A stretch of DNA of 64,000 nucleotides from positions 1 through 64,000 of the forward strand of contig NZ_NPMN01000011.1 in the NCBI RefSeq assembly GCF_002266425.1, read 5' to 3'. Source of the stretch: Tissierella sp. P1 (GTDB taxonomy: Bacteria > Bacillota > Clostridia > Tissierellales > Tissierellaceae). This document shows positions 16,883 through 25,614 of the stretch, piece after piece. The notes below the pieces were generated by a model. That model was not told the DNA's origin and searched no databases. It worked only from the letters and a program-made list of their open reading frames with translations. How positions within the stretch are numbered: position 1 is the first letter of the stretch; each line of letters starts with the position of its first letter. The position numbers were made by a program, and so were the translations under genes.

Positions 16883-17620
16883 TTGAAACAAATAGTAATG
16901 TTTAGTGGTGGAGCAAGTAGTAGTTATTTAGCTAAGTTGGTTGTAGAGAAATATGGTAAAGAAAATACTATCTTCCTTCACACACCAACTTATGCAGAAG
17001 ATCCAGATGCAGATAGATTTAGAGCAGAAGTAGCTGAATGTCTAGGATTACCAATCACAGTTGAAGAAGATGGTCGAAGCCTATGGCAACTAATAGAAGA
17101 TAACAACTGTTTACCAAGTTTTCATATACCATTTTGTACAACGGATTTAAAAATAAAACAGAGTAGAAAGTTTTGGAATAGATTGAAAAACCGAGGAATT
17201 GATTTTACAGTTCATTTTGGATATGGGGCTGACGAGTGGAGAAGAGTCCAGAAACAATCAATAAGATTTGAAAAAGAAGAAATTAAAAGCAAATATCTAA
17301 TATTTGAGAAAAGAATTGATGACAAGGAAATAAAAAGAATTATCAAAGAAGAATGGAAGATAGAGTTGCCAAGAGCATACAAGTACCTAAAGCATAATAA
17401 CTGTATACCTTGTTTCAAGGGTGGTAAGGGACATTTTAAGCAAGTAGCTAAGTATTACCCTGATGATTTTAAAAAAGCTGTAGAAATGGAAGAAAAAATA
17501 GGACATACAGTTTTTAAAGATTGCACCTTAAAGGATTTGTGGGATGAGGTTCAAGCCAATAAAAATCAATTAACATTCTTAGATGATGATTTTAATATAC
17601 CTTGTGAGTGCATGGATTAA
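16883..17620 (+). CDS. PP-loop ATP pyrophosphatase (PAPS reductase/DndC-like)
   Basis: About 245 aa, of the adenine-nucleotide alpha-hydrolase fold. The PP-loop is MFSGGASSS near residue 8. Later motifs are FHIPFCTTDLKIK, FGYGADEWRRV and a Cys pair CIPCFKGG. The ATP-binding fold is shared with PAPS reductase, DndC and tRNA thiolases. Such phage proteins are common, but their substrate is unknown. TTG 16883 is preferred over GTG 16874 because GTAGGTGG precedes it. The upstream structured element may regulate it. Confidence 0.82.
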   Translation: MKQIVMFSGGASSSYLAKLVVEKYGKENTIFLHTPTYAEDPDADRFRAEVAECLGLPITVEEDGRSLWQLIEDNNCLPSFHIPFCTTDLKIKQSRKFWNRLKNRGIDFTVHFGYGADEWRRVQKQSIRFEKEEIKSKYLIFEKRIDDKEIKRIIKEEWKIELPRAYKYLKHNNCIPCFKGGKGHFKQVAKYYPDDFKKAVEMEEKIGHTVFKDCTLKDLWDEVQANKNQLTFLDDDFNIPCECMD

Positions 17621-17635
17621 GAAAGGAGGAATTGG

Positions 17636-18145
17636 ATGAATTACATTACAGCAGAGCAGTTTTTAGAATTACCTAAGGAAGTTCAGAAAGTATTTATTGA
17701 TTGGTGGGAAATCGAAGAAGGTGACTTAATTTATTCTGTAGATGAAGATAAGGAATTTACAGTAGCAAGAGTAGATGAAGAGTTCAGAGGAGAAGGAGAT
17801 TATTGGTATTACGATTATGATGCAGATAATCTAATGCTGTTCAGTAAATCGCCTGATGAAGGTGAATATATAGAGATTCCCTTATTTAGGATAGATCAGC
17901 TAATAGAATTTATTCAAATTAAATATAAACATATTGGAGTAAATAATTTTATTCCATATGAAAAGATGACAAAGACCATTAGAACATCATCTGATAAAGG
18001 AATTTATGAATGGAGTGTAAAGCTATTTAAAAGTATGATGCAATTTGAACCTGATATAGAAGTCTTAAATGAAGATTTATTACAGGCATTTTGGGAAACA
18101 GCAGTAATGGTGGCAGAGGAAATTGGAGGAATGAATGATGACTAA
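17636..18145 (+). CDS. Hypothetical phage protein
   Basis: 169-aa acidic protein (ITAEQFLELPKEVQKVFIDWW at the N-terminus). I recognise it only as the kind of conserved phage protein found near SSB and replication genes; no function is assigned. AAGGAGGA precedes the ATG. It overlaps the next gene by 11 bases. Confidence 0.7.
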   Translation: MNYITAEQFLELPKEVQKVFIDWWEIEEGDLIYSVDEDKEFTVARVDEEFRGEGDYWYYDYDADNLMLFSKSPDEGEYIEIPLFRIDQLIEFIQIKYKHIGVNNFIPYEKMTKTIRTSSDKGIYEWSVKLFKSMMQFEPDIEVLNEDLLQAFWETAVMVAEEIGGMNDD

Positions 18146-18761
18146 TATAACTAAACAAAACAAACATGAGATTTACATGAGGGCATACTTTAAATCATTG
18201 TTAGCAGTATTGGAGGAAGAAAATAAAGTATCGGAGCATATCAAAAAAACAATCTTTTATGGAGTAAAAGCAATTATTACAAGACCAAGATTAGAATATA
18301 TAACCAGAGAAGAAGTAACTCACAGATTTCAGACTATAAATATAATACAAGATTGCATAGGGCTTTTAACTCCAAAAGAGTTCATGAATATATTCCCTAT
18401 AGCCAAGGAATATGACGGTTATAAATGGGAAATGAAAGATTACTTTTATACCATTAATTATATTAATACGCTAGATTCTAACGTGCCTATAGGTACAGGT
18501 GATAAGATATTAGATTTTCTATGGAAATATTATAATCGTGATATTTTAATGTTTTGCGTTGAAAGTATGATTTGTGCAAGTGATTTGAGGAAATTAGAGG
18601 GTTACTCTTCGTTGTTGGAAGAATGGGCAACAGAAAATGGAATTAAGACATATGTAATGCATACAGACAGTAAGGGAAATCAATTCCTACTAGATAAGGA
18701 AACAGGTACTACAACTAAAGTGTCAAAGCCAAGACCTAAACATTTAAAAATAGTTAAATAG
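18135..18761 (+). CDS. Hypothetical protein
   Basis: 208-aa protein, mostly helical, with a basic tail (TTTKVSKPRPKHLKIVK). No family recognised. It is translationally coupled to the gene before it and ends 12 bases before the next ATG, within the early operon. Confidence 0.65.
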   Translation: MMTNITKQNKHEIYMRAYFKSLLAVLEEENKVSEHIKKTIFYGVKAIITRPRLEYITREEVTHRFQTINIIQDCIGLLTPKEFMNIFPIAKEYDGYKWEMKDYFYTINYINTLDSNVPIGTGDKILDFLWKYYNRDILMFCVESMICASDLRKLEGYSSLLEEWATENGIKTYVMHTDSKGNQFLLDKETGTTTKVSKPRPKHLKIVK

Positions 18762-18773
18762 GAGGGATAATCA

Positions 18774-18959
18774 ATGATTTATGAAGAAAGATTAGACTTA
18801 CTGATAGAAAGTATAAGGGATTCCAAGTTAAACGGTGAAGAATTTGTTATGTTACATGGAATTTTGGATTTATCAAAGGACAGAAACACCTTTAACAAGC
18901 AATACAATACCAAAATAGATGAAATTATAAAGAAAAAGGGGAGTGTTGAGAATGTGTAA
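18774..18959 (+). CDS. Small hypothetical protein
   Basis: 61-aa helical charged protein. It has AGGAGGG before the ATG and overlaps the next gene by 17 bases. No family recognised. Confidence 0.6.
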   Translation: MIYEERLDLLIESIRDSKLNGEEFVMLHGILDLSKDRNTFNKQYNTKIDEIIKKKGSVENV

Positions 18960-19233
18960 TTGTATATTAACCACAGAAAAGAGATTTAAAGAGGAATTAT
19001 CATTAAAAAATGAAAACTACAAAGATATAAAAATTCAATATGCAAATTTTGAAAATAAAATGATAGGACTCAAAGACGGTAAAGTTAGATTTTTAATACC
19101 AATTAATATAGAAGGCACTAAATTGAGTAAGAAAGGAAAAGAAGTTAAGGTTAAAAAAACAGAGTACCTTATGACTGATTATTGTCCATTCTGTGGAGAT
19201 GAACTTGTAGAGGAGAGTGTTGTAAATGAATAA
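18943..19233 (+). CDS. Hypothetical protein with Cys pairs
   Basis: Up to 96 aa, possibly starting at ATG 18952 behind GGGGAG. It has MCNCILT at the start and [12 protein letters not shown] at the end, which together suggest a zinc site. It overlaps the SSB ATG by 8 bases, so it is probably coupled to SSB synthesis. Confidence 0.62.
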   Translation: MLRMCNCILTTEKRFKEELSLKNENYKDIKIQYANFENKMIGLKDGKVRFLIPINIEGTKLSKKGKEVKVKKTEYLMTDYCPFCGDELVEESVVNE

Positions 19234-19657
19234 TGTGGTGCTTATAGGAAGATTAACAAGAGATCCAGAACTAAGATATTTACCAGGTAATGGTACAGCA
19301 GTTGCAAAGTTTGGACTTGCAGTAAATAGAGATTTATCAAAGGCCAAGAAGGAAGAAATGGAGTCAAAAGGTCAACCTACAGCAGACTTTATCAATATCA
19401 CTGTATGGGGAAAGACAGCAGAATCAGCAGCTAATTTCTTAGTAAAGGGTAGATTGGTAGGCATCCAAGGAAGGATTCAAACAGGTTCATATGAAAAAGA
19501 TGGAGTTAGAGTATATACAACGGAAGTAGTAGCTACAAATGTGGAGTTTTTAGAATGGGGAGATTCAAATAAATCTCAAAGCAATAATGATTCTTCCTTT
19601 GATTTTAGTGGAATAGAAGGTTTCCATCCAACGGACTCGGATGATATTCCATTTTAG
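19226..19657 (+). CDS. ssb: Single-stranded DNA-binding protein
   Basis: 143-aa SSB. The OB fold covers residues 1-110 ([54 protein letters not shown]). A short linker leads to the conserved acidic tail DSDDIPF that binds replication and repair partners. It is full length for a phage or bacterial SSB and should protect single strands during replication and RecT-mediated annealing. Confidence 0.96.
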   Translation: MNNVVLIGRLTRDPELRYLPGNGTAVAKFGLAVNRDLSKAKKEEMESKGQPTADFINITVWGKTAESAANFLVKGRLVGIQGRIQTGSYEKDGVRVYTTEVVATNVEFLEWGDSNKSQSNNDSSFDFSGIEGFHPTDSDDIPF

Positions 19658-19672
19658 TGAGAGGTGTGAAAT

Positions 19673-20413
19673 TTGACTATAGGGGTGAAATATAAAGATT
19701 GGACCTTTGAAGAAGATAAATACATTTTGAAATCAAATGAGTCAAATAAAGTAATTGCTAAAAAGCTAGAAAGAAGCATACAAGCAATTGTTAGAAGAAA
19801 AAGAATGTTGCAAAAGTCTAACATCACAGCTGAAGTATTAGAGTTTCAAGAAAATTTCATTATAGGGACCTATGGATATCTGTCTGTAGAGAAAATGGCG
19901 GAGTATCTTGGTGGAACTTATTCAGCAATTAGAAATAGAATATTTGATTTAAAGAGTCAAGAAAAGCTTGGATTCTGCAACTACAAATATTCAGAGAATG
20001 AGGATGAATATCTCTTTAAATTCAAGGATGTTCTTACTCATAAAGAATTAGCAGAAGAATTAAATTGTACTATAGCAAAGATAGTAGTTAGACTAGATCA
20101 ACTAAAAAAACAAGAAGACATTAATTCTAAGCACAAAATAGACCCGATGCCAAGAGAAATGAAATTAGTAACTCCGAAGGATGCACTAACAGTAGAAGAA
20201 ATAAAAAAGTATAGCGGTCTTATAGCAGGAAAACAGTATGAGGTATTTGTTCCACGTTCTGGAAATGAGAAGTTAGATAGTTGTTTTGTAGGGAAATTTA
20301 TTGAAGAAACGGACAACCACATCATATTTCAAACCAAATCGGGATACCGTGAAAGCTTCTCAAAAGTGAATTTTAAAATAAAGGAATACAAGATTAAGGA
20401 AGTGAGTCAATGA
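19673..20413 (+). CDS. Myb/SANT-like multi-HTH DNA-binding protein
   Basis: 246-aa protein with repeated HTH-like segments: WTFEEDKYILKSNESNKVIAKKL (in parts), YLSVEKMAEYLGGTYSAIRNRI and EDEYLFKFKDVLTHKELAEEL. They resemble SANT/Myb-type modules used to count or space DNA sites. The last 70 residues form a beta-rich domain (IAGKQYEVFVPRSG). The role is unknown; it may be a phage transcription or packaging regulator. TTG 19673 follows GAGGTG. Confidence 0.7.
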   Translation: MTIGVKYKDWTFEEDKYILKSNESNKVIAKKLERSIQAIVRRKRMLQKSNITAEVLEFQENFIIGTYGYLSVEKMAEYLGGTYSAIRNRIFDLKSQEKLGFCNYKYSENEDEYLFKFKDVLTHKELAEELNCTIAKIVVRLDQLKKQEDINSKHKIDPMPREMKLVTPKDALTVEEIKKYSGLIAGKQYEVFVPRSGNEKLDSCFVGKFIEETDNHIIFQTKSGYRESFSKVNFKIKEYKIKEVSQ

Positions 20414-20580
20414 ATAAACCTTGTTACGATTGCCCAGATAGAGAAATAGGTTGTCACAGTGATTGCGACAAGTACCTTTGTTATAAAGAAAAGCTAAAAG
20501 AGAAAAAAGCATTCCTAGAGGTTGATAGAGCGTTCGGAGATTATTTATACCATGCTACCAAAAGAATGAAGGGGGGTTAG
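20410..20580 (+). CDS. Small Cys-rich protein
   Basis: 56-aa protein starting at ATG 20410, which overlaps the preceding stop. Five cysteines lie in the first 30 residues (CYDCPDREIGCHSDC then CYK), a pattern common in small phage zinc proteins. The C-terminal half is basic. The function is unknown. Confidence 0.6.
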   Translation: MNKPCYDCPDREIGCHSDCDKYLCYKEKLKEKKAFLEVDRAFGDYLYHATKRMKGG

Positions 20581-20583
20581 AGT

Positions 20584-20799
20584 GTGAGTGAAGTTGAAAA
20601 AAAGAAAGAAGCTTCAGGAAGAATATCATTTTTTTTAGAAATGTTCTTTACGAACTTAGGAGCCTTAGAAATGGGTTTTGCAATAACTAAAGATTGTGAA
20701 GTTATCATAACAGACTGCAAGACAGGGTTATCTAGTACCTTTACACCAGATAAATTTCAAGAAGCATACGAGAAATGGGCAAAAGAAAACAATATATAG
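20584..20799 (+). CDS. Small hypothetical protein
   Basis: 71-aa protein with no recognised family. It has a central hydrophobic stretch (FFLEMFFTNLGALEMGFAI) of borderline membrane character. It starts at GTG 20584 behind GGGGGG and precedes the sigma-factor gene by 18 bases. Confidence 0.6.
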   Translation: MSEVEKKKEASGRISFFLEMFFTNLGALEMGFAITKDCEVIITDCKTGLSSTFTPDKFQEAYEKWAKENNI

Positions 20800-20817
20800 C
20801 TAAATAAGGAGGAAGTC

Positions 20818-21479
20818 ATGAAGGGAGTGGATAGAGATACTTTCATACAGCAAAATATGGGATTGGTAGGAATGGTGGTAAACAAACTTGCCTATAGAAT
20901 AACAGATAATCCATTCATAGACAGAGAAGATTTAACAAACATTGGAGCTATAGGTCTGATAAAAGCATATGACAGATTTGACCCATCTTATGAGGTGCAA
21001 TTTTCAACTTATGCAGTACCATGATAGAGGGAGAAATCAAGAGATATTTTAGAGACAATTTAGATACGGTCAGATTTACAAGGCAATCTAAAATAGATTA
21101 TTATGCAATATCAGAAGTTGACCTTGTAAATGAGAATCCAGAAATAATAGCAGAAATATTAGAGATGCCAATACAGAGAGTTAAGAATGCATTAGATTAT
21201 TACAGATGCAAGTCTATAGACTCACTAGATAGAGAAGTATATGAAGATGAAGGAAGTCCAACTATACTGGCAGATACATTAGGCACTGAGGTAGACTTCG
21301 ACTCAAATTTAGAAATCGAATTATTCTTAAATAAATTAGATGAACGTTCTAGAAAAATAGTAGAGCTTAGATTGCAGGAAAAAACTCAAGTAGAAATAGG
21401 ACAAATCCTAGGTATTAGCCAAGTCCATGTAAGCAGGATTTTAATGAAATTACAAAATAGATTAAAAGGGGGAAATAAA
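20818..21479 (+). CDS. SigF/SigG/SigB-like sigma factor (frameshifted)
   Basis: Sigma-70 family factor in two frames (20818-21024, then from 21021). Region 2 has FIQQNMGLVGMVVNKLAYR and DLTNIGAIGLIKAYDRFD. The hallmark FSTYAVPMIEGEIKRYFRD of sporulation/stress sigmas is restored by one extra A at about 21021. Region 4 is QEKTQVEIGQILGISQVHVSRIL. Restored length is about 220 aa. It could redirect RNA polymerase to late phage promoters or to host sporulation promoters. The second frame runs on into the HTH gene at 21480 without a stop. Confidence 0.88.
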
Positions 21480-22037
21480 GTGGCTGAGAAGAACAACATT
21501 ATCATTGTTAAAGATGCTATTGCAGAAGCAGTAAAGTTGGCAAAAGAAACGGACCTTACTCCAACTCAAATTCAAAAGCAAACAGGTGTATCCTATGGAA
21601 CAGCCAAAAAATATATTAAGGAATATAGAAAAAATGAACATGAATCAATTGAACCAGTAAAAACTCCAAATTATAACTTAGCAAAGAAATTATCAGAGGA
21701 AACTGAATTAAATGCAAACCAAATAAGCAAGCAAACAGGAGTATCCTATACAACAGCTCGTAACTATATAGAATATTATAGGGTTGCCAAGGAAAGCCAG
21801 AAAGAAAACCTAGTAGAAAAAACTGCGGATTCGCCTGCACCAGTAGAACATAGATTAGACATTCCAGAAGAAGTAATAAGTCAACCTGAATTAAAACAAC
21901 AAGATGGTTTCATGACAATGACATTTAAGTTAACAGTAGAAGATGCTACAGCTCAATTAGAGGATATTTTAAAGGCAATGAAGGTATTAGGATTCAAAGA
22001 CTTAAATTTGACAATACAGAGTCAACAAGTAGCTTAA
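21480..22037 (+). CDS. Duplicated-HTH regulator, in frame with sigma factor
   Basis: About 185 aa from GTG 21480, which has its own AAAAGGGGG ribosome site. It has two tandem HTH repeats, LTPTQIQKQTGVSYGTAKKY and LNANQISKQTGVSYTTARNY, then a linker and a C-terminal domain (MTFKLTVEDATAQLEDILKAM). It is in frame with the sigma-factor C-terminus, so the sequence as given could encode a fusion. One more G in the run at 21468-21472 would end the sigma at KGGK and separate the genes, which I find more likely. Confidence 0.75.
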   Translation: MAEKNNIIIVKDAIAEAVKLAKETDLTPTQIQKQTGVSYGTAKKYIKEYRKNEHESIEPVKTPNYNLAKKLSEETELNANQISKQTGVSYTTARNYIEYYRVAKESQKENLVEKTADSPAPVEHRLDIPEEVISQPELKQQDGFMTMTFKLTVEDATAQLEDILKAMKVLGFKDLNLTIQSQQVA

Positions 22038-22115
22038 TAGATAGAAATTTGATGTACCTAGTAGAGAAATGTAAAACTATTGTAATTTCCAAGGAAATCA
22101 AAGGAGGGGAGAGAA

Positions 22116-22289
22116 TTGGAGCTGGAAGAACTATTTGAAGAATTAACAGTAGTTGAATATATACCATTTAGGACTTTCAAGGAAAAAATCAATATAACAA
22201 AAAAACACTTAGGAAAAGGGAAAATTGTGATAGATGAAAGGCATGTTTATATAGAGAGAAAGGAAAGGGGAATAATAAGTGAATTTTAA
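22116..22289 (+). CDS. Small hypothetical protein
   Basis: 57-aa charged protein starting at TTG 22116 behind GGAGGGGAG. It overlaps the MazG-like GTG by 11 bases, which supports translational coupling. No family recognised. Confidence 0.55.
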   Translation: MELEELFEELTVVEYIPFRTFKEKINITKKHLGKGKIVIDERHVYIERKERGIISEF

Positions 22290-22602
22290 CGAATATCAAA
22301 GCTTAGCACAAAGAACGAGTGATACAAAATGCAAATCAGATAAAATTGAAAACGGTTTAATGGGCTTAAATGGAGAAGCTGGAGAGTGCATAGATGTTTT
22401 AAAGAAGTTTTATTTTCAAGGACATGAATTGGATAAAGAAAAGCTGATAGATGAATTAGGAGATGTACTTTGGTATATAGCTGAAGCTTGTGTTGGGTTA
22501 GGAATTACTATAGAAGAAGTAGCAATTCACAATATAGATAAATTGAGAAAAAGATATCCAAAAGGTTTTGAAAAAGAAAAATCAATTCATAGGACAGAGT
22601 AG
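22279..22602 (+). CDS. MazG-like nucleotide pyrophosphohydrolase
   Basis: 107-aa protein of the all-alpha NTP pyrophosphohydrolase superfamily. GLNGEAGECIDVLKK and KLIDELGDVLWYIAEA supply the paired ExxE and ExxD metal-binding helices. MazG-type enzymes hydrolyse nucleoside triphosphates; phage versions may clean up abnormal dNTPs or lower (p)ppGpp. It starts at GTG 22279 in the early operon. Confidence 0.85.
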   Translation: MNFNEYQSLAQRTSDTKCKSDKIENGLMGLNGEAGECIDVLKKFYFQGHELDKEKLIDELGDVLWYIAEACVGLGITIEEVAIHNIDKLRKRYPKGFEKEKSIHRTE

Positions 22603-22628
22603 CGAAAGTAATACAAAGGGGTGACTCA

Positions 22629-23180
22629 ATGGCAGTAGAATACATTAGCTATATTCAAACAGAGAACTTAATAAAAGTGTGGCCGACTATCCAAGGCATA
22701 AAGGAAAGTCTAGACAGAGAATTAAGCCTATATGAATATACCAATAAAATAGGAAGTGCAAATAGTTATATTTATACCAAAGTCATAGGCAATAAGGTAA
22801 TAAGTGATATACCTCCATCGGGCAAAATATCAGATACAACAGGAGATACAGCAGTAAATATTGAAAATATGTGGGATAAAGATATGAAAAGCATTAAGAA
22901 CAGCTTGTTAGAAGAAAAATTCTGTATAGATTTAATAGATGATAAGTTAAATATTGCATTTAGAAGATTATCTCAGATGCAACAAAAGATTTTAAAACTT
23001 TTCTACTTAGACAATAAAACATGGGCTGAGGTACTGGAAGAACTAAAGGTAGAGAAATATTTTCTTAGTAAGCAACAAGCACAGTTTCAAAGAAGAAATG
23101 GAATTTATAAGGTACAGAGCATATCTAAAATCACAGTAGAGTCGTACTTGCAAGTAATGAAGCTGGTGGAGGTGGAGTAG
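22629..23180 (+). CDS. ArpU/RinA-like late transcription regulator (tentative)
   Basis: 183-aa protein. Residues about 105-175 look like a sigma region 4-type HTH (LSQMQQKILKLFYLDNKTWAEVLEEL), as in ArpU and RinA proteins that activate late phage operons. The N-terminal 100 residues are not recognised. Its place at the end of the early genes fits a late activator. It could act with, or instead of, the SigF/G-like factor on the opposite-strand late operon. Confidence 0.6.
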   Translation: MAVEYISYIQTENLIKVWPTIQGIKESLDRELSLYEYTNKIGSANSYIYTKVIGNKVISDIPPSGKISDTTGDTAVNIENMWDKDMKSIKNSLLEEKFCIDLIDDKLNIAFRRLSQMQQKILKLFYLDNKTWAEVLEELKVEKYFLSKQQAQFQRRNGIYKVQSISKITVESYLQVMKLVEVE

Positions 23181-23363
23181 ATGGACAACATGTATGATTT
23201 CCTCAATCTATTTCCTAATAAATTTAGGAGAAAACCAATGTGTAATACATGTAAGTATCGAAAACTAGGACTTTCAACTATATGCCATCAATACAAAAGA
23301 ATACCTTCAGATATTCAACATGGTAGATATTGCAGGAAATATATGAAAGATGGGGTGGGTTAA
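23181..23363 (+). CDS. Small Cys-rich basic protein
   Basis: 60-aa basic protein with CNTCKYRKLGLSTICHQ and a later CRKY, likely a zinc site. It directly abuts the preceding stop codon and the following ATG. No function assigned. Confidence 0.6.
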   Translation: MDNMYDFLNLFPNKFRRKPMCNTCKYRKLGLSTICHQYKRIPSDIQHGRYCRKYMKDGVG

Positions 23364-23537
23364 ATGATAGTGACAAAAGATTCAAATATAAAAGAAGTAT
23401 TGGACTATCATGAGTTAGAAGAAGATAAGATGTTGCATTTAGCATTTTTATTGCAGACACACAAAGCAATTGAAATTAAAGGATTTGGATATATGGCAAC
23501 GTATATACCTTTAGAGGGAAACGAGGTGATAAAGTGA
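23364..23537 (+). CDS. Small hypothetical protein
   Basis: 57-aa protein from ATG 23364, immediately after the preceding stop, ending in the overlap with the next start (GTGATGA). No family recognised. Tight packing supports its reality. Confidence 0.55.
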   Translation: MIVTKDSNIKEVLDYHELEEDKMLHLAFLLQTHKAIEIKGFGYMATYIPLEGNEVIK

Positions 23538-24175
23538 TGAATAGAATTGAGTTGCTAAAGATAGCCAAACCTATACTTTTTAATACACCTATGACACAGG
23601 CAATTCTTGATAATAGAAAAACAACTACTAGGAGAGTAATCAAGCCACAACCTTCAAGAGAAGGTAAGTTAACAGCATCCGAGATTGGTATTCCAAGGGT
23701 AGTAGATAATGACCAAGGAAACATGTGGACACTATCTAATCCACCTTACAAGATTGGAGATATTCTCTATGTTAGAGAAACAGGAATGATTCAATCAATG
23801 AAGAACATTGGAAAGAAGGTCAAAATGCTATTTAAAGCTGATAACTCACTTGTAGAATTTAGTGTATCAGATGAAGAATACGAAAGATTATCTAAATGGG
23901 AATTAATTAAAAGGTGGTTACCTCCTTATTGGTTAACAAAAGAAACAGCAAGGATATTTTTAAAAGTTACTGATATAAGAGTAGAGAGATTAAAAGAAAT
24001 GACTTTAACAGATTTGATTAAAGAAGGTATGTGGATTAAAGGAGAGAGTATCCCAGCAAACAAATTTATAGATTTATGGAATTCTACAATAAATAAACAA
24101 GACCTTAATAGTTACGGATGGGAAGCTAATCCTTGGGTATGGGTAATCGAATTTGAAAGGGTTGAGGTAGAATAG
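23537..24175 (+). CDS. ASCH (PUA-like) domain protein
   Basis: About 212 aa. The pattern is that of phage ASCH-domain proteins: ILFNTPMTQAILDNRKTTTRR at the start, PPYKIGDILYVRET in the middle, then ARIFLKVTDIRVERLKEMT and a WEANPWVWVIEFE end. ASCH domains bind RNA or modified nucleotides. In phages they sit near methyltransferases, as here, and may read or remove modified bases. That role is inference. Confidence 0.82.
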   Translation: MNRIELLKIAKPILFNTPMTQAILDNRKTTTRRVIKPQPSREGKLTASEIGIPRVVDNDQGNMWTLSNPPYKIGDILYVRETGMIQSMKNIGKKVKMLFKADNSLVEFSVSDEEYERLSKWELIKRWLPPYWLTKETARIFLKVTDIRVERLKEMTLTDLIKEGMWIKGESIPANKFIDLWNSTINKQDLNSYGWEANPWVWVIEFERVEVE

Positions 24176-24218
24176 ATGGAAAAGATGACTAGATAAAGAC
24201 AATATTAAGGGGGCGAAA

Positions 24219-25610
24219 ATGGATTATATAGATTTTCTACTAAGAAAGAAAAAGATAGAAGAAACAGCAGGAATAAAAGTTAGTCCAGAAAAGCTAAATA
24301 AGCACTCTTTTGATTGGCAAGCTGAAATAACATCATGGAATTTAAGAAAAGGAAGAAGTGCATTGTTCGCCGAATGTGGACTTGGGAAAACCATAATGCA
24401 GTTAGATTGGGCAGATAATGTCCATAGGCATACAAATAAAGATGTACTCATAGTGGCACCATTGGCCGTAAGTAGACAAACTCAAAGAGAAGGTGAAAAG
24501 TTCGGTATAGAAACACATATAGCGAGGAAACAGAAAGATGTGAAACGAGGAATCAATATTACCAACTATGAAATGTTAGATCACTTTGACCTAGATAAAT
24601 TCGTGGGGGTTGTCTTAGATGAAAGCAGTATCTTAAAGTCTTTTATGGGAAAAACAAAGAGAATGTTAGTACAAGCATTTGAAAAGACACCTTATAGGTT
24701 AAGTTGTACAGCTACACCAGCACCCAATGACCATATGGAGATATTAAACCAAGCTGAATTCTTAGGGATAATGAGTAGTAGTGAAGCTTTAGCAATGTGG
24801 TTTATAAATGACACTCAGAACATGGGAACATACAGACTAAAGAAACATGCAATAAAACCGTTTTGGGAGTGGGTATCGACTTGGGCAGTTAGTATTAGTA
24901 AGCCATCAGATATAGGTCCTTATAGTGATGAAGGTTATATACTTCCAAAACTACATGAACATACAGAGATAGTAGATATAAGTCTATTAGATAAAACTCT
25001 AGAAGATGGGTTCATAAGGGAAATTAAAACTAATGCAACGGCCTATCATAAAGAGAAAAGATTTACAGCTGAAAAGAGAGCAATAAGGACGGCCGAGATA
25101 GTGGCAATGAAACCAGATAAACAACATGTAGTATGGTGTGACACTAACTATGAGGCAGACTTATTAAGAAAATATATTCCTCAGGCCATAGAGGTTAGGG
25201 GAAGTGACAAGGTAGAGAAAAAAGAAGAATCCATAATGGGATTTATAGATGGAGATATTCAAATCCTAATAAGTAAACCTACTATATTTGGTTATGGTTT
25301 AAACCTTCAAAATTGTTCAAACACTACTCACTGTGGACTTAGCTATAGCTATGAAGACTACTATCAAGCATTAAAGAGATTTCACAGATTTGGTCAAAAG
25401 GAAGAAGTATACAGCAATATAGTAATCGGAAGTACTGAAATGAATATCTTAAATGTTATTAACAGAAAAAAAGAACTTCACAATGAAATGAATGAAAATA
25501 TGTTCAATAGCATCAAAGAAATCCAAGGCCATAGTATTAAAGGTACAAAATTTCAATTGAACCTAGATGATATAAATATAGAATTGCCTAAATGGGCAGT
25601 AGGAGAGTGA
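24219..25610 (+). CDS. SNF2/DEAD-like phage helicase
   Basis: 463-aa superfamily 2 helicase or translocase. Walker A is AECGLGKTIMQL (about residues 51-62), motif II LDESS, motif III SCTATPAP, and the C-terminal motifs include ILISKPTIFGYGLNLQ and YEDYYQALKRFHRFGQ, the conserved QxxxRxxRxGQ-like motif VI. It is the size of the helicases common in Firmicute phages. It is followed 4 bases later by a DNA methyltransferase, so it may act in replication-fork remodelling or with the modification genes. Confidence 0.9.
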   Translation: MDYIDFLLRKKKIEETAGIKVSPEKLNKHSFDWQAEITSWNLRKGRSALFAECGLGKTIMQLDWADNVHRHTNKDVLIVAPLAVSRQTQREGEKFGIETHIARKQKDVKRGINITNYEMLDHFDLDKFVGVVLDESSILKSFMGKTKRMLVQAFEKTPYRLSCTATPAPNDHMEILNQAEFLGIMSSSEALAMWFINDTQNMGTYRLKKHAIKPFWEWVSTWAVSISKPSDIGPYSDEGYILPKLHEHTEIVDISLLDKTLEDGFIREIKTNATAYHKEKRFTAEKRAIRTAEIVAMKPDKQHVVWCDTNYEADLLRKYIPQAIEVRGSDKVEKKEESIMGFIDGDIQILISKPTIFGYGLNLQNCSNTTHCGLSYSYEDYYQALKRFHRFGQKEEVYSNIVIGSTEMNILNVINRKKELHNEMNENMFNSIKEIQGHSIKGTKFQLNLDDINIELPKWAVGE

Positions 25611-25614
25611 TAGA

